A DNA stretch of 64,000 nucleotides from CALIZF01 sp046292445 (GCA_046292445.1 JBKBQT010000002.1:62001-126000); one strand, 5' to 3'; shown: positions 8,696-17,914, counted from the stretch's first letter. Translations and numbers: made by a program. Notes: a model not told the origin generated them from the letters alone.

Positions 8696-8835
8696 CGCCG
8701 CGCGCCGGTCCGCGGCCGCGGGCTGTGACCGGGCGGCACGCTGTGCATGGATGCACGGGCCGCTTCCCCATCGGCGCGCCGATGCGCCGCGCTGCGCCGC
8801 TGGAAACGCGAGCGGGGCCGGTGTAACCCCGAGAC

Positions 8836-10068
8836 GTGCGCATAATATCCCTTGCCGAGGCCGAGACGCTGCCGTTCCACCGGCGGCCGATCTTTTTGCT
8901 TTGCCTCTTGGCGGCAGCCATGCCGATCAGCTTTGCCACATGGTCGGCACTGCTCAACAACTTCGTCATCGAGGCGGCCGGGTTCACCGGGGTCGAGATC
9001 GGCTGGCTTCACACCGTGCGCGAGATCCCGGGGTTCCTCGCCGTCGGCGTGATCGCGGTGCTCTATGTGATGCGCGAGCAGGTGCTGGGGATCGTGTCGC
9101 TCCTGCTGCTGGGGGTGGCGACGGCGATGACGGCATGGTTCCCGTCGTTCGGGGGGCTTCTCTTCGTCACGCTGCTGTCCTCGATCGGGTTCCACTATTT
9201 CGAGACGGTGAACCAGTCGCTGCAGCTCCAGTGGATCGACAGGGCGCGCGCGCCGCAGGTGATCGGCTGGATCGTCGGCGTCGGATCGGCGGCCTCGCTC
9301 GTCGCCTACGGGCTGATCGTGGCGACCTGGACGACCTTCGATCTGAGCTACGATGCGGTGTTCATGGTCTCGGGCGGGGTGACCGCGCTGATCGCGGTCT
9401 ATGCGATGGCCGCCTATCCGCAGTTCGAGGCGCCGCATCCGCAGGTGCGCCGGATGGTCCTGCGCCGCCGCTACTGGCTCTATTATGCGCTGCAGTTCAT
9501 GGCCGGCGCGCGGCGGCAGATCTTCGTCGTCTTTGCCGCCTTCATGATGGTGGAAAAGTTCGGCTTCCAGGTCCATCAGCTCACCGCGCTGTTCCTCGTC
9601 AACTACCTTGCCAACATGGTCGCCGCCCCGCTGATCGGCCGCTTCGTCGGCCGGTTCGGCGAGCGGCGGGCGATGGTGGTGGAATATGTCGGGCTGATCG
9701 GCGTGTTCCTCGCCTATGGCGGGCTCTACTGGTTCGGCTGGGGGATCGCGGTGGCGGCGGTGCTCTATGTGCTCGATCACCTCTTCTTCGCCATGGCCTT
9801 CAGCCTGCGCACCTATTTCCAGAAGATCGCCGATCCCGGCGACATCGCCCCGACCGCCGCCGTCGCCTTCACCATCAATCATATCGCGGCGGTGTTCCTG
9901 CCCGCCGCGCTCGGCTATCTGTGGCTGACGAGCCCGGAGGGCGTGTTCCTGCTCGCGGCCGGCATGGCGGCGACATCGCTCGGCCTTGCGCTCTTGGTGC
10001 CGCGCCACCCCGAGCCGGGATACGAGACGCTGCTGGCCGCGCCGATGCGCGCGCGGCCGGCGGAATGA
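8836..10068 (+). CDS. Major facilitator superfamily transporter
   Basis: A 410-residue integral membrane protein with about twelve predicted transmembrane segments and a central basic loop (RRMVLRRRYW), the usual two-times-six MFS layout. The substrate cannot be read from the sequence. A GTG start at 8836 is assigned because the next in-frame ATG falls inside the first transmembrane segment; no good ribosome site is visible, so the start is uncertain. The stop overlaps a small downstream frame as ATGA. Confidence 0.8.
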   Translation: MRIISLAEAETLPFHRRPIFLLCLLAAAMPISFATWSALLNNFVIEAAGFTGVEIGWLHTVREIPGFLAVGVIAVLYVMREQVLGIVSLLLLGVATAMTAWFPSFGGLLFVTLLSSIGFHYFETVNQSLQLQWIDRARAPQVIGWIVGVGSAASLVAYGLIVATWTTFDLSYDAVFMVSGGVTALIAVYAMAAYPQFEAPHPQVRRMVLRRRYWLYYALQFMAGARRQIFVVFAAFMMVEKFGFQVHQLTALFLVNYLANMVAAPLIGRFVGRFGERRAMVVEYVGLIGVFLAYGGLYWFGWGIAVAAVLYVLDHLFFAMAFSLRTYFQKIADPGDIAPTAAVAFTINHIAAVFLPAALGYLWLTSPEGVFLLAAGMAATSLGLALLVPRHPEPGYETLLAAPMRARPAE

Positions 10069-10289
10069 GCGGGCCGCCGGTCTGGCGGATCGAGGGAGGG
10101 GACGGGAGCCGAACCATCCGCATCGCCGCACCGTCCTTTTGCCTCGCTGTCCCTCTGCCCTCGCCGCCGTCCCGCGCCGACGCCCGCGCCCGGATCGTCT
10201 GGGGGGATGCGCCATGCGCCTTCGAGGCGGCAGGCAGCGCCGCGGGTCGATCCATGCCATGGTGTCGCCGCGCCGCCTTGCCGACCTGA
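10065..10289 (+). CDS. Possible small hypothetical protein
   Basis: A 74-codon frame whose ATG overlaps the MFS stop codon as ATGA, which suggests translational coupling. The product (MSGPPVWRIEGGDGSRTIRI at the start) has no recognisable domain, signal or membrane segment, and in DNA this GC-rich a frame of this length can arise by chance. The remainder of the stretch up to 10460 holds nothing else I can identify. Confidence 0.2.
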   Translation: MSGPPVWRIEGGDGSRTIRIAAPSFCLAVPLPSPPSRADARARIVWGDAPCAFEAAGSAAGRSMPWCRRAALPT

Positions 10290-10460
10290 CGGCGGCCCGG
10301 CCTGCCGCGCAACGCACCTGCGGCGAGGGCGATCTGTCCCGCGGCGGCCAGTCGCCGGCCCCGCACCCTCCCTCGGCCTGCGCCGGCGTGACGCAAGGGT
10401 GACTGGTGCCCGGCCCGGCGCGGCCCTATATTTCGAGCGTCACCCGAGGAGGCCCGCCCG

Positions 10461-11126
10461 ATGTTCCTGTTCACGCGCAAGAAGGCCGAGATGATTACCC
10501 CCGAGGCCGCCCTGCCGGGTCGCGCCACGCCCATCCCGACCGCCGAGACGCATTTCCTGTCGGGCCTGCCGCTCAAGGCGCCGGTCCCCGAGGGCATGGC
10601 CGAGGCGATGTTCGGCATGGGCTGCTTCTGGGGGGTGGAGCGCATCTTCTGGCAGGTGCCGGGGGTCTGGCTCACCATGGCCGGCTATGCGGCCGGCTAC
10701 ACGCCCAACCCGACCTACCGCGAGGTCTGCACCGGCGAGACCGGGCATAACGAGGTGGTCCGGCTCATCTACGATCCGGCCCGCGTCACCTATGAGGACC
10801 TGCTGCGCCTGTTCTGGGAAAACCACGACCCGACGCAGGGCATGCGGCAGGGCAACGACAGCGGCACCCAGTATCGCAGCGGCATCTACACCTACGACGA
10901 CGCGCAGCATGCGGCAGCCGAGGCGTCGAGGGCGGTCTATCAGCACCGCCTGCGCCGCGCGGGCCACGGGGCGATCACGACCGAGATCCTGCCGGCGCCC
11001 CCCTTCTACTATGCCGAGGACTACCACCAGCAGTATCTGGCCAAGAACCCCGGCGGCTATTGCGGCATCGGGGGCACCGGCGTGACCTGCCCGATCGGCG
11101 TCGGCCTGCGCGCTGCCGGCGCGTGA
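10461..11126 (+). CDS. msrA: Peptide-methionine (S)-S-oxide reductase MsrA
   Basis: A 221-residue cytoplasmic repair enzyme that reduces S-methionine sulfoxide in proteins and free methionine. The catalytic signature GMGCFWGVE places the active cysteine at residue 55. Other family motifs follow: GYAAGYTPNPTYREVCTGETGHNEVV, seen in pieces, and the late AEDYHQQYL. The length with about 45 residues before the catalytic cysteine is typical of the long MsrA form. A GAGGAGGCCC-like site precedes the ATG. The stop overlaps the next gene as GTGA, so the reductase and flavoprotein genes are probably co-transcribed. Confidence 0.95.
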   Translation: MFLFTRKKAEMITPEAALPGRATPIPTAETHFLSGLPLKAPVPEGMAEAMFGMGCFWGVERIFWQVPGVWLTMAGYAAGYTPNPTYREVCTGETGHNEVVRLIYDPARVTYEDLLRLFWENHDPTQGMRQGNDSGTQYRSGIYTYDDAQHAAAEASRAVYQHRLRRAGHGAITTEILPAPPFYYAEDYHQQYLAKNPGGYCGIGGTGVTCPIGVGLRAAGA

Positions 11127-12280
11127 GCGTTACCCATGACGTGATCGTGGTCGGGGCAGGGCCCGCCGGCGCCGCCGCCGCCCGCGCGGCACGCGCCGCG
11201 GGGCTGTCCGTCGCCCTGATCGACAAGGCCCGGTTCCCGCGCGACAAGCTTTGCGGCGGCGGGATAACGGGGCGCTGCCGGACGCATCTCGACGAGACCT
11301 TCGGCCCCGGCTTTGCCGCCGAGCTCTGCCTGACGACGACCCATGTCCGCCTGACCGACCGCGGCCGCTGCCTCGGCGATCTGCCCGACGCGCCGCCCAT
11401 CCACATGACGATGCGCCGCGATTTCGACGCCGCGCTGGCCGATGCGGCCCTCGCCGCCGGGGCCGAGCCTTTTCTCGGCCGCCGCATCGCCGCCGCCGAT
11501 CCGGCGGGCGCGACGCTGACGCTTGCGGGCGGCCTGCAGCTCGCCGGCCATGTGCTGATCGGCGCCGACGGGGTCGCCTCGCCGACCGCCAAGGCGCTGT
11601 TCGGCCGCGCCTTCGACACGCGGCGCACTGCCCTTGCCCTCGAGGTCGAGGTGCCGGACCGCGCGGGCACGGCGGTCGAGATCGATCTCGCCGCCATCCC
11701 CCACGGCTATGGCTGGGATTTCCCCAAGGCCGGCGGCCGCACCCTCGGCCTCGGCGGGATCGGGCGGCAGTCGGACGACCTGCGCACGGCGCTCGCCGCC
11801 TTCCTCGCCCCGCGCGGCGCCGGCGCGGCGCTCGATACCTGCAAGGGCGCCTTCCTGCCCGCGGGCGACTTCCGCCGCGTGCCGGGGCGCGGCCGCGCGC
11901 TCCTCGCCGGCGATGCGGCGGGCCTCGTCGATCCGATCACCGGCGAGGGCATCGGCTGGGCGATCCGCTCGGGCGCGCTCGCCGCCGCCGCCGCCGCCGC
12001 CGCCATCGCGGCGGACGATCCCGCCTCGGCCCTTTCCCGCTACCGCGCCGCCCTCGCCCCGGTCCACCGCGAATTGCGCTGGGCGGGCCTTCTCAAGCAC
12101 GCCGTCTACGCCCCGCCCCTGCGCCCCCTTTTCCTGCGGGCGCTCGAACGCGAACCCGCGATCCAACGGCGGTTTCTCGCGCTGCTGGCGGGCGAGCGCG
12201 ATTATGCCGACATGGGCCTCGGCTCCCTGCGCCGCATGGCGGAGCGGCTGCTGCGCGCGGCCTTCGCCCGCGCCGCCTGA
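11123..12280 (+). CDS. Geranylgeranyl-reductase-family FAD-dependent oxidoreductase
   Basis: A 385-residue flavoprotein. The N-terminal dinucleotide fold VIVVGAGPAGAAAARAA is followed by ALIDKARFPRDKLCGGGIT, the usual geranylgeranyl reductase/halogenase-type sequence, then LIGADGVASPTAKALFG and GRALLAGDAAGLVDPITGEGIGWAIRSG for FAD binding. The family saturates isoprenoid chains or oxidises varied substrates; the neighbours do not define the substrate. It is not next to bacteriochlorophyll genes here, so a BchP role is not supported. The GTG start at 11123 overlaps the msrA stop; no ATG lies between it and the nucleotide-binding motif. Confidence 0.85.
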   Translation: MSVTHDVIVVGAGPAGAAAARAARAAGLSVALIDKARFPRDKLCGGGITGRCRTHLDETFGPGFAAELCLTTTHVRLTDRGRCLGDLPDAPPIHMTMRRDFDAALADAALAAGAEPFLGRRIAAADPAGATLTLAGGLQLAGHVLIGADGVASPTAKALFGRAFDTRRTALALEVEVPDRAGTAVEIDLAAIPHGYGWDFPKAGGRTLGLGGIGRQSDDLRTALAAFLAPRGAGAALDTCKGAFLPAGDFRRVPGRGRALLAGDAAGLVDPITGEGIGWAIRSGALAAAAAAAAIAADDPASALSRYRAALAPVHRELRWAGLLKHAVYAPPLRPLFLRALEREPAIQRRFLALLAGERDYADMGLGSLRRMAERLLRAAFARAA

Positions 12281-12387
12281 CCGCCGGCGCCAGACGCCCG
12301 GACAGCTCAGGCGCGGCGGCCGACACGGGGGAAGCCCGATCCCGCTTCCCTGCCCGGCTGCCCCGCGCGAAAAGCGCCGCCCTCCCG

Positions 12388-12417
12388 CTTCACTGTTCAG
12401 GCAAATACTCCCCCCGG
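12388..12417 (+). repeat. REP-like extragenic element (CAAATACTCCCCCCGG type)
   Basis: The stretch CTTCACTGTTC, a short spacer, then CAAATACTCCCCCCGG occurs here between two plus-strand genes. A near copy lies in reverse orientation at 38781-38809, and related AAATATCCCCGG elements flank 31211-31443. It behaves as a small dispersed repeat; function unknown. Confidence 0.6.
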
Positions 12418-12495
12418 AGGGCCCGCCGCCGCCGGGCCGTCCGGCTTGACCCTGCCCGCGCCGCCCGCCATAGCCGCGCCGACAGGAGGCCCCGC

Positions 12496-13368
12496 ATGCC
12501 CACAACCACCGCCCTCACCACGCTGCCCGACGAGCCCGCCGCCCGCCGCCTTGCCGATGCGCTCGAAACGCTGGACCCCGCCCCGGTCGGCGTCGGCGTC
12601 TTCGAGATCGAGGATGGCTCCGGCCGGTGGGAGGTGGGGGCCTATTTCGACGCCGCGCCCGATGACGTCGTGCTCGCCCTCATGGCCGCCGCCCACGGGG
12701 CCGCGCCCTTCGCCGTCTCCGACCTGCCCGAGATCGACTGGGTCGCCCATGTCAAGCGCGAGTTGCACCCGGTCGAGGCGGGGCGATTCTGGCTCCATGG
12801 CAGCCATGATGCGGGGCGGGTGCCGGCGGGGCGCATCGGTCTCATGATCGAGGCGACGGTGGCCTTCGGCACCGGGCATCACGGCACCACAGCCGGCTGC
12901 CTGATCGCCTTCGAGCGGATGCTGGGCGAGGGGCAGAGGCCGGCCCGGGTTGCCGACATCGGCTGCGGCACCGGCGTGCTGGCGCTGGCCGCCGCGGCGG
13001 TCCTGCCCGACGCGGCAGTGCTCGCCTCCGACATCGACGCCGTCGCGGTCGAGGTGGCGCTGGCCAACGCTGCCGTCAACGGCATGGCCGGGCGGATCGC
13101 CTGCGTCGAGGCGGCCGGGTTCGATCATCCCGCCATCGCTGCCGCGGCGCCGTTCGATCTGATCTTCGCCAATATCCTCAAGGGTCCGCTGATCGACCTT
13201 GCGCCCGATCTGGCGGCGCATCTGGCGCCGGGCGGGCATGCCATCCTCTCGGGACTGCTCGCAGCCCAGGCCGCGGATGTCCTGGCGGCCTATGTCGGGC
13301 AGGGCCTGTCCCAGGTCGCCCGGGACGATCTGGGCGACTGGGCCGCGTTGACGCTCAAAAAGGACTGA
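12496..13368 (+). CDS. prmA: Ribosomal protein L11 methyltransferase PrmA
   Basis: A 290-residue SAM-dependent methyltransferase that modifies ribosomal protein L11. The substrate-recognition half comes first, then ATVAFGTGHHGTT, the SAM-binding ADIGCGTGVLALAAA, an acidic loop (ASDIDAVAVEVA), and FANILKGPLIDLAPDL, which carries the N-I-L motif of PrmA. The length matches the family. The ATG at 12496 lies behind a strong AGGAGG at 12484-12489. It stands in the same direction as the flavoprotein gene but 215 bases away with a REP-like element between, so it may have its own promoter. Confidence 0.93.
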   Translation: MPTTTALTTLPDEPAARRLADALETLDPAPVGVGVFEIEDGSGRWEVGAYFDAAPDDVVLALMAAAHGAAPFAVSDLPEIDWVAHVKRELHPVEAGRFWLHGSHDAGRVPAGRIGLMIEATVAFGTGHHGTTAGCLIAFERMLGEGQRPARVADIGCGTGVLALAAAAVLPDAAVLASDIDAVAVEVALANAAVNGMAGRIACVEAAGFDHPAIAAAAPFDLIFANILKGPLIDLAPDLAAHLAPGGHAILSGLLAAQAADVLAAYVGQGLSQVARDDLGDWAALTLKKD

Positions 13369-13479
13369 GATCGGGCAATATTGCGTTCATTTCGCGCGCT
13401 TCCGGCCCATTTGCCCAAGATTTGCCACATTCCCGCTCTAGCGCAATTGTCGGTGGGGGCCGTGATAGTGGAGTTTGTC

Positions 13480-13821
13480 ATGGCCGACCCGAATCTTCGG
13501 GACTTCTATGATCGAGTCGCGCGGATCCTGCGGGCACAGGAACGCGGCTATGGTTTCGAGGCGGCAGGCACGCTGGGCCGGTCGCATTATCCCCGGCCGC
13601 GGCGCCTGCGCATCCCGGTCGTGGCGCCGGTTCTGGTGCTCGTCTGCGGCGTGCTGGTCATCAAGGCGATCCTGCATCAGGGCCTTGGCGCGACCGATTA
13701 CGAGGGGCGCGTTGCCGCGCTCTGGGACGGCAATGCGATCGACCGCGTCGGCGCCGTCATCATGCAGCAGGATCCGGCGACCGTCTGGCTGTCGGCGCGG
13801 CTCGGTGCGCTGGTCCGCTGA
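13480..13821 (+). CDS. Small membrane protein of unknown function
   Basis: A 113-residue protein that I cannot place in a named family. It has a basic N-terminal region (DRVARILRAQERGYGFE), one strong transmembrane segment around residues 50-65 (RIPVVAPVLVLVCGVLVI) and a C-terminal part of about 45 residues with no motif. The ATG at 13480 follows GGAG at a good distance; an earlier frame start would add an unlikely leader. It is convergent with the DUF1127 gene, with a hairpin between the two. Confidence 0.65.
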   Translation: MADPNLRDFYDRVARILRAQERGYGFEAAGTLGRSHYPRPRRLRIPVVAPVLVLVCGVLVIKAILHQGLGATDYEGRVAALWDGNAIDRVGAVIMQQDPATVWLSARLGALVR

Positions 13822-13872
13822 CGGGTCGCACCCCCGAGACTGTCGGGTCGCGCGAAAGCCGGCCAAGCGAAA

Positions 13873-13900
13873 GGCCGCGGCGGGATGTCCCGGCGCGGCC
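13873..13900. terminator. GC hairpin between convergent genes
   Basis: GGCCGCG at 13873-13879 pairs with CGCGGCC at 13894-13900 around an inner partial stem. It sits between the ends of two convergent genes and could terminate both. There is no long T run. Confidence 0.5.
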
Positions 13901-13947
13901 CTTGCTGTCGTTGGCGCCGCACGGCGGCGCGCCCCGGCAGGCGGCCA

Positions 13948-14160
13948 TCAGCGGCCGGTGGCGACGATCGTGTCGATGTCGGCGCGGCACAGGCCGATAT
14001 CGTCGAGCTCGCGGTCCGACAGGCGCGACAGGGCGTTGCGCGTGATGCGCGCGTCGTTCCATGCGGCGATTGCGGCGAGGGTGGCGGTCAGAAACCGGCT
14101 GATCCGCCCGCCCGAAAGGGCGACGGAGCCGGCCGTGCGGGTGGTGTCGAGGGCGGTCAT
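13948..14160 (-). CDS. DUF1127 domain protein
   Basis: A 70-residue protein whose C-terminal half (ALSRLSDRELDDIGLCRADID) is the DUF1127/YjiS-like signature, an arginine-rich helical motif common in alphaproteobacteria and linked in some species to RNA metabolism and phosphate or stress adaptation. No role can be set here. The ATG at 14160 has AAGGATC nearby; an alternative start six codons upstream is possible but poorer. It is divergent from ruvC. Confidence 0.85.
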   Translation of the reverse strand: MTALDTTRTAGSVALSGGRISRFLTATLAAIAAWNDARITRNALSRLSDRELDDIGLCRADIDTIVATGR

Positions 14161-14481
14161 TGGGGTGATCCTTTGCAAAACGCATCATCGCCGGGCATCG
14201 CGCCCGGCCGAGCGGCAGATAATGATGCTGCATCTGCACGGCAAGCGTCGGGCGGGCATGTCGGGGTTGCGCCGGCCGCATGGCTCGCGCTGACGTGATT
14301 CGGCCTTTGGACCAAGGGCATGGCGGGACGGCGAGGGTCGCTTTCGGTCGCTTCCATGTCGTTTTCTGCGGCGCAGCATCGTGCCGCCCCGCGCGCGTCG
14401 CTGGCAGGTGTTCACATTTCGTGCTAGGCATCGCGAAACACCCGTTGCTGCGCCGCAACGGTCAATGACCAAGAGGGCAGG
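14161..14481. other. Intergenic region between DUF1127 gene and ruvC
   Basis: About 320 bases without a supported gene. Near ruvC it holds GTTC-N7-GTGC at 14420-14434, one mismatch from the GTTC-N7-GTTC site of alphaproteobacterial LexA, and a perfect inverted repeat CGTTGC-N6-GCAACG at 14443-14460. Promoters for both divergent genes should lie here, but I cannot assign them with confidence. Confidence 0.4.
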
Positions 14482-14991
14482 ATGCGCGTTCTGGGAATCG
14501 ATCCGGGGCTGAGAAATCTCGGCTGGGGTGTCATCGATGTCGCCGGCACGCGCATCGCGCATGTCGCCAATGGCATCTGCCATTCGGACGGCGCCGATGA
14601 CCTTGCCGCGCGTCTTGTCGCGCTGCATGCAGCGCTGACGGCGGTGGTCGCGCGGCTGCGGCCCGATCACGCCGCCGTGGAACACACCTTCGTCAACAAG
14701 GATGCCGTTGCGACGCTCAAGCTCGGGCAGGCGCGCGGCATCGCGCTTCTGGTGCCCGCGCAGGCCGGGGTGCCGGTAGGGGAATATGCCCCCAATGCGG
14801 TGAAAAAGACGGTGGTGGGCGTCGGCCATGCCGCCAAGGTGCAGATCGACCACATGGTGCGCCTGCACCTGCCGGGGGTGGAGATCGCGGGGCCGGATGC
14901 CGCCGATGCGCTCGCCGTGGCGATCTGCCATGCGCATCATCTGCAATCGGCCGGGCGGCTCGCCCTTGCGCTTGCGCGGGCGGCGCGATGA
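14482..14991 (+). CDS. ruvC: Holliday junction resolvase RuvC
   Basis: A 169-residue endonuclease that cuts Holliday junctions moved by RuvAB. The catalytic acids are visible in VLGIDPGLRNLGWG (Asp7), in AVEHTFVNKDAVATLKLGQ (Glu) and in GPDAADALAVAICHAH (Asp pair). The length is normal. It is the first gene of ruvCAB and its stop overlaps the ruvA start by four bases. A possible LexA-type site about 50 bases upstream would fit SOS control but has one mismatch. Confidence 0.97.
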   Translation: MRVLGIDPGLRNLGWGVIDVAGTRIAHVANGICHSDGADDLAARLVALHAALTAVVARLRPDHAAVEHTFVNKDAVATLKLGQARGIALLVPAQAGVPVGEYAPNAVKKTVVGVGHAAKVQIDHMVRLHLPGVEIAGPDAADALAVAICHAHHLQSAGRLALALARAAR

Positions 14992-15653
14992 TCGGGCGGG
15001 TCTCCGGGCGGCTCGACTGGAAGGGCGGCGATCAGGTGCTGATCGACGTGCGGGGGGTGGGCTATCTCGTTACGGTGTCGGATCGCACGCTGGCCGGCCT
15101 GCCGCCGGTGGGCACGGCCGTGGCGCTCTGGACCGATCTGCTGGTGCGCGAGGATCTGCTCCAGCTTTTCGGCTTTCCGACCCTGCTCGAGCGGGAGTGG
15201 CACCGGCTGCTGATGACCGTGCAGGGCGTGGGCGCGCGGGCCTCGCTCGCGGTGCTCGGCACGCTCGGGGCCGAAGGCATCGCGCGGGCGATCGCGCTGG
15301 GGGATGCGCGGGCGATCCAGGCGGCGCCGGGGGTGGGGCCCAAGATCGCGCAGCGGGTGGTGCTGGAGCTCAAGGCCAAGGCACCCGCGATGATGGCGCT
15401 CGGCGGGCGGACGGCAGAGGCCGCGCCGCCGCCCGAAGCGCCGGAGCCCGGGCCGTCCACGCGCCGCGCCGCCGCCAGCGCCGCCCCGCCGCCGCGCGCC
15501 GCCTATACCGCCGATGCGCTGTCGGCGCTGGTCAACCTCGGCTACGGACAGGGCGATGCCGCCGCCGCCGTGGCCGCTGCTGCCGCCGCGGCGCCCGAGG
15601 CCGATACCGCCGCCCTGATCCGGGCCGCGCTCAAGGCGCTGCAACCGCGATGA
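14988..15653 (+). CDS. ruvA: Holliday junction branch migration protein RuvA
   Basis: A 221-residue protein that binds four-way junctions and loads RuvB. It opens with MIGRVSGRLDWKGGDQVLIDV, the OB-fold domain, followed by the helix-hairpin-helix region (VQGVGARASLAVLGTLG and APGVGPKIAQRVVLELK) and, after an Ala/Pro-rich linker, the C-terminal RuvB-contact domain (YTADALSALVNLGYGQGDA). It overlaps ruvC at its start and ruvB at its stop, each as ATGA, so the three genes form one coupled operon. Confidence 0.97.
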   Translation: MIGRVSGRLDWKGGDQVLIDVRGVGYLVTVSDRTLAGLPPVGTAVALWTDLLVREDLLQLFGFPTLLEREWHRLLMTVQGVGARASLAVLGTLGAEGIARAIALGDARAIQAAPGVGPKIAQRVVLELKAKAPAMMALGGRTAEAAPPPEAPEPGPSTRRAAASAAPPPRAAYTADALSALVNLGYGQGDAAAAVAAAAAAAPEADTAALIRAALKALQPR

Positions 15654-16666
15654 CCGACCCGCTTCTGTCCGCCGACCGCCAGCCCGGCGATGCCGACCGC
15701 GCCCTGCGGCCCCAGACGCTGGCCGAATTCGTCGGGCAGGCCGAGGCGCGGGCCAACCTCGCCGTGTTCATCGAAAGCGCGCGCCGGCGGGGCGAGGCGA
15801 TGGACCACACGCTGTTCCACGGCCCGCCCGGCCTCGGCAAGACGACGCTGGCGCAGATCATGGCGCGCGAGCTGGGGGTGGGGTTCCGCATGACCTCGGG
15901 GCCGGTGCTGGCCAGGGCGGGGGATCTGGCCGCGATCCTGACCAACCTCGAGCCGCGCGACGTCCTCTTCATCGACGAGATCCACAGGCTTTCGCCGGTG
16001 GTCGAAGAGGTGCTCTATCCCGCGCTCGAGGATTTCGCGCTCGATCTGGTCATCGGCGAGGGGCCGGCGGCGCGCACCGTGCGCATCGACCTGCAACCCT
16101 TCACCCTGGTCGGGGCGACGACGCGGCTCGGGCTGCTGACGACGCCGCTGCGCGACCGCTTCGGCATCCCGACGCGGCTGGAGTTCTACACCGAGGACGA
16201 GCTCGACCTGATCGTCACCCGCGGTGCGCGCCTTCTCGGCCTTGCCGCCGAGCCGGAGGGCACGCGCGAGATCGCGCGGCGGGCGCGCGGGACGCCGCGG
16301 ATCGCGGGGCGGCTCTTGCGGCGGGTGGCGGATTTCGCGCTGGTCGAGGGCGACGGGCGGCTGACGCGGGCAATCGCCGACCGCGCGCTGACGCGGCTGG
16401 GGGTGGATGATCTGGGCCTCGACGGCGGCGACCGGCGGTATCTGACGCTTCTCGCCGAGCATTACGGCGGCGGTCCGGTGGGGGTCGAGACGATCGCGGC
16501 GGCGCTGAGCGAGGCGCGCGATGCCATCGAGGAGGTGATCGAGCCTTACCTGCTGCAACAGGGCCTTCTCCAGCGCACCCCGCGCGGCCGGATGCTCGGG
16601 GCACGGGCGTGGCGGCACCTGGGGCTGGAGCCGCCGAGGTCGGGAACGGGCGATCTGTTCGGCTAG
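15650..16666 (+). CDS. ruvB: Holliday junction branch migration ATPase RuvB
   Basis: A 338-residue AAA+ motor that drives branch migration with RuvA. RPQTLAEFVGQ opens the ATPase domain, with Walker A HGPPGLGKTTL, Walker B LFIDEIHRLSP and sensor ATTRLGLLTTPLRDRFG. The C-terminal winged helix ends in LQRTPRGRMLGARAW. The start overlaps ruvA as ATGA. Length and all motifs are as expected. It ends the operon, and the next gene is convergent. Confidence 0.97.
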   Translation: MTDPLLSADRQPGDADRALRPQTLAEFVGQAEARANLAVFIESARRRGEAMDHTLFHGPPGLGKTTLAQIMARELGVGFRMTSGPVLARAGDLAAILTNLEPRDVLFIDEIHRLSPVVEEVLYPALEDFALDLVIGEGPAARTVRIDLQPFTLVGATTRLGLLTTPLRDRFGIPTRLEFYTEDELDLIVTRGARLLGLAAEPEGTREIARRARGTPRIAGRLLRRVADFALVEGDGRLTRAIADRALTRLGVDDLGLDGGDRRYLTLLAEHYGGGPVGVETIAAALSEARDAIEEVIEPYLLQQGLLQRTPRGRMLGARAWRHLGLEPPRSGTGDLFG

Positions 16667-16801
16667 CGTTCGCAAGCGGACAGGGTGCCGCTCCGAACGG
16701 TGTCATCGGGTCGGCTGTCCCGCGCGACGCCGGCGCCTCGCCCGGCTTGCCGTCGCGCGTCAGTCGGGTGGCCGGGGACATGCCGCGGGCGAAGGGGGCG
16801 T

Positions 16802-17914
16802 TCACGGGGTGCTCTGGGTTTTGGGGGGGCCGGCGATGCTGTCGGCGAGCACAGGCTTGGCCTCGGCGCCGAGAAAGCTTCCCAGCGTGTGCAGCGTCTC
16901 GACGTTGTCGCAGACCACCTTGAGGCAGACGAGGAACGGCACCGCCATCAGCGCCCCCGCGATGCCCCAGAGCCAGCCCCAGAACACCACCATGACAAAG
17001 ACCGACACCATGTTCAGCTCGAGCTGGCGCCCGAGGATCGCCGGTGTCACGAACTGTCCCTCGATCGAGGTCGCGGTGAGGTAGACCGCCGGGGCAAGCG
17101 CGGCGTGCAGCAGCGTGTCGAACGTGACGATCCCGACCGCCGCCGCGAGGGCCGCGCCAAGCACCGCCCCGATGTAGGGCACGAAGTTCATGACGAACGC
17201 CATCGCGCCCCAGACGAGCGGCTGCGGCATTCCGACAGCCCACATTCCCAGCGCGACGACGATTCCGAGGGCAAGGTTTATCCCCGTCACGAAAAACAGA
17301 TAGCGCGACACGCTGCGCTCGATCCCGTAAACGATCCGCAGCGCGCGCTTCTTGTCGCCAAAGCGCGGAAAGGCGTCGATCAGCTTGACATAGAACAGAT
17401 CGCCCGAGGCGAGCAGGAACAGCGCCAGCACCAGCGCCACCATCGTCGTGGCCAGGATCGAGGCGGCATTGCTGACCGCCATCGTCAGAAGGCCGGGCTG
17501 TTCCAGCGACACGCGCTGCACGGCGGGGTCGGAGCCGCCGTTGGTCAACTGGTCGACCTGGCTGGACGCCTGCTGCATCACGGCAAGCGATGATGCGAAG
17601 CTCTGGAGCTTGCGCGTCAGTTCGGACCATACCTGCGGGGCGCTCGTGATCCACGATGACACAGGGCCGCTGAACAGCAGGGCAGCAGCGACGAGGATGA
17701 AGCCGAAAAGCGCGATCAGGGTGATCGCCGTGACGGCGGGCGGGATGCCCCGGCGCTGCATCGCCCGCACGACCGGGCTGAGCGTCAGCGCCAGAAGCGT
17801 GCCGATCAGCAGCGGCAGGATCAGATCCTTGGCGAAATAGAGGCCGATGGTGCTCAGGACGAGCAGGATGAGGCCCATCGTCCGGCGGATCGCGGGAAGG
17901 TCGGCGTCGTTCAT
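16802..17914 (-). CDS. AI-2E family transporter
   Basis: A 370-residue membrane protein with the AI-2E (TqsA/PerM-like) layout: two N-terminal transmembrane segments (LILPLLIGTLLALTLSPVV), a long soluble stretch rich in Gln and Ser, and six further segments including the conserved VYLTATSIEGQFVTPAILG and GWLWGIAGALMAVPFLV. Members export small molecules or act as ion antiporters; the name does not prove AI-2 transport. The ATG at 17914 is preceded by GAGG ten bases away. It is the first gene of the stress-type island, and no EcfG-type site is visible in front of it. Confidence 0.85.
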   Translation of the reverse strand: MNDADLPAIRRTMGLILLVLSTIGLYFAKDLILPLLIGTLLALTLSPVVRAMQRRGIPPAVTAITLIALFGFILVAAALLFSGPVSSWITSAPQVWSELTRKLQSFASSLAVMQQASSQVDQLTNGGSDPAVQRVSLEQPGLLTMAVSNAASILATTMVALVLALFLLASGDLFYVKLIDAFPRFGDKKRALRIVYGIERSVSRYLFFVTGINLALGIVVALGMWAVGMPQPLVWGAMAFVMNFVPYIGAVLGAALAAAVGIVTFDTLLHAALAPAVYLTATSIEGQFVTPAILGRQLELNMVSVFVMVVFWGWLWGIAGALMAVPFLVCLKVVCDNVETLHTLGSFLGAEAKPVLADSIAGPPKTQSTP

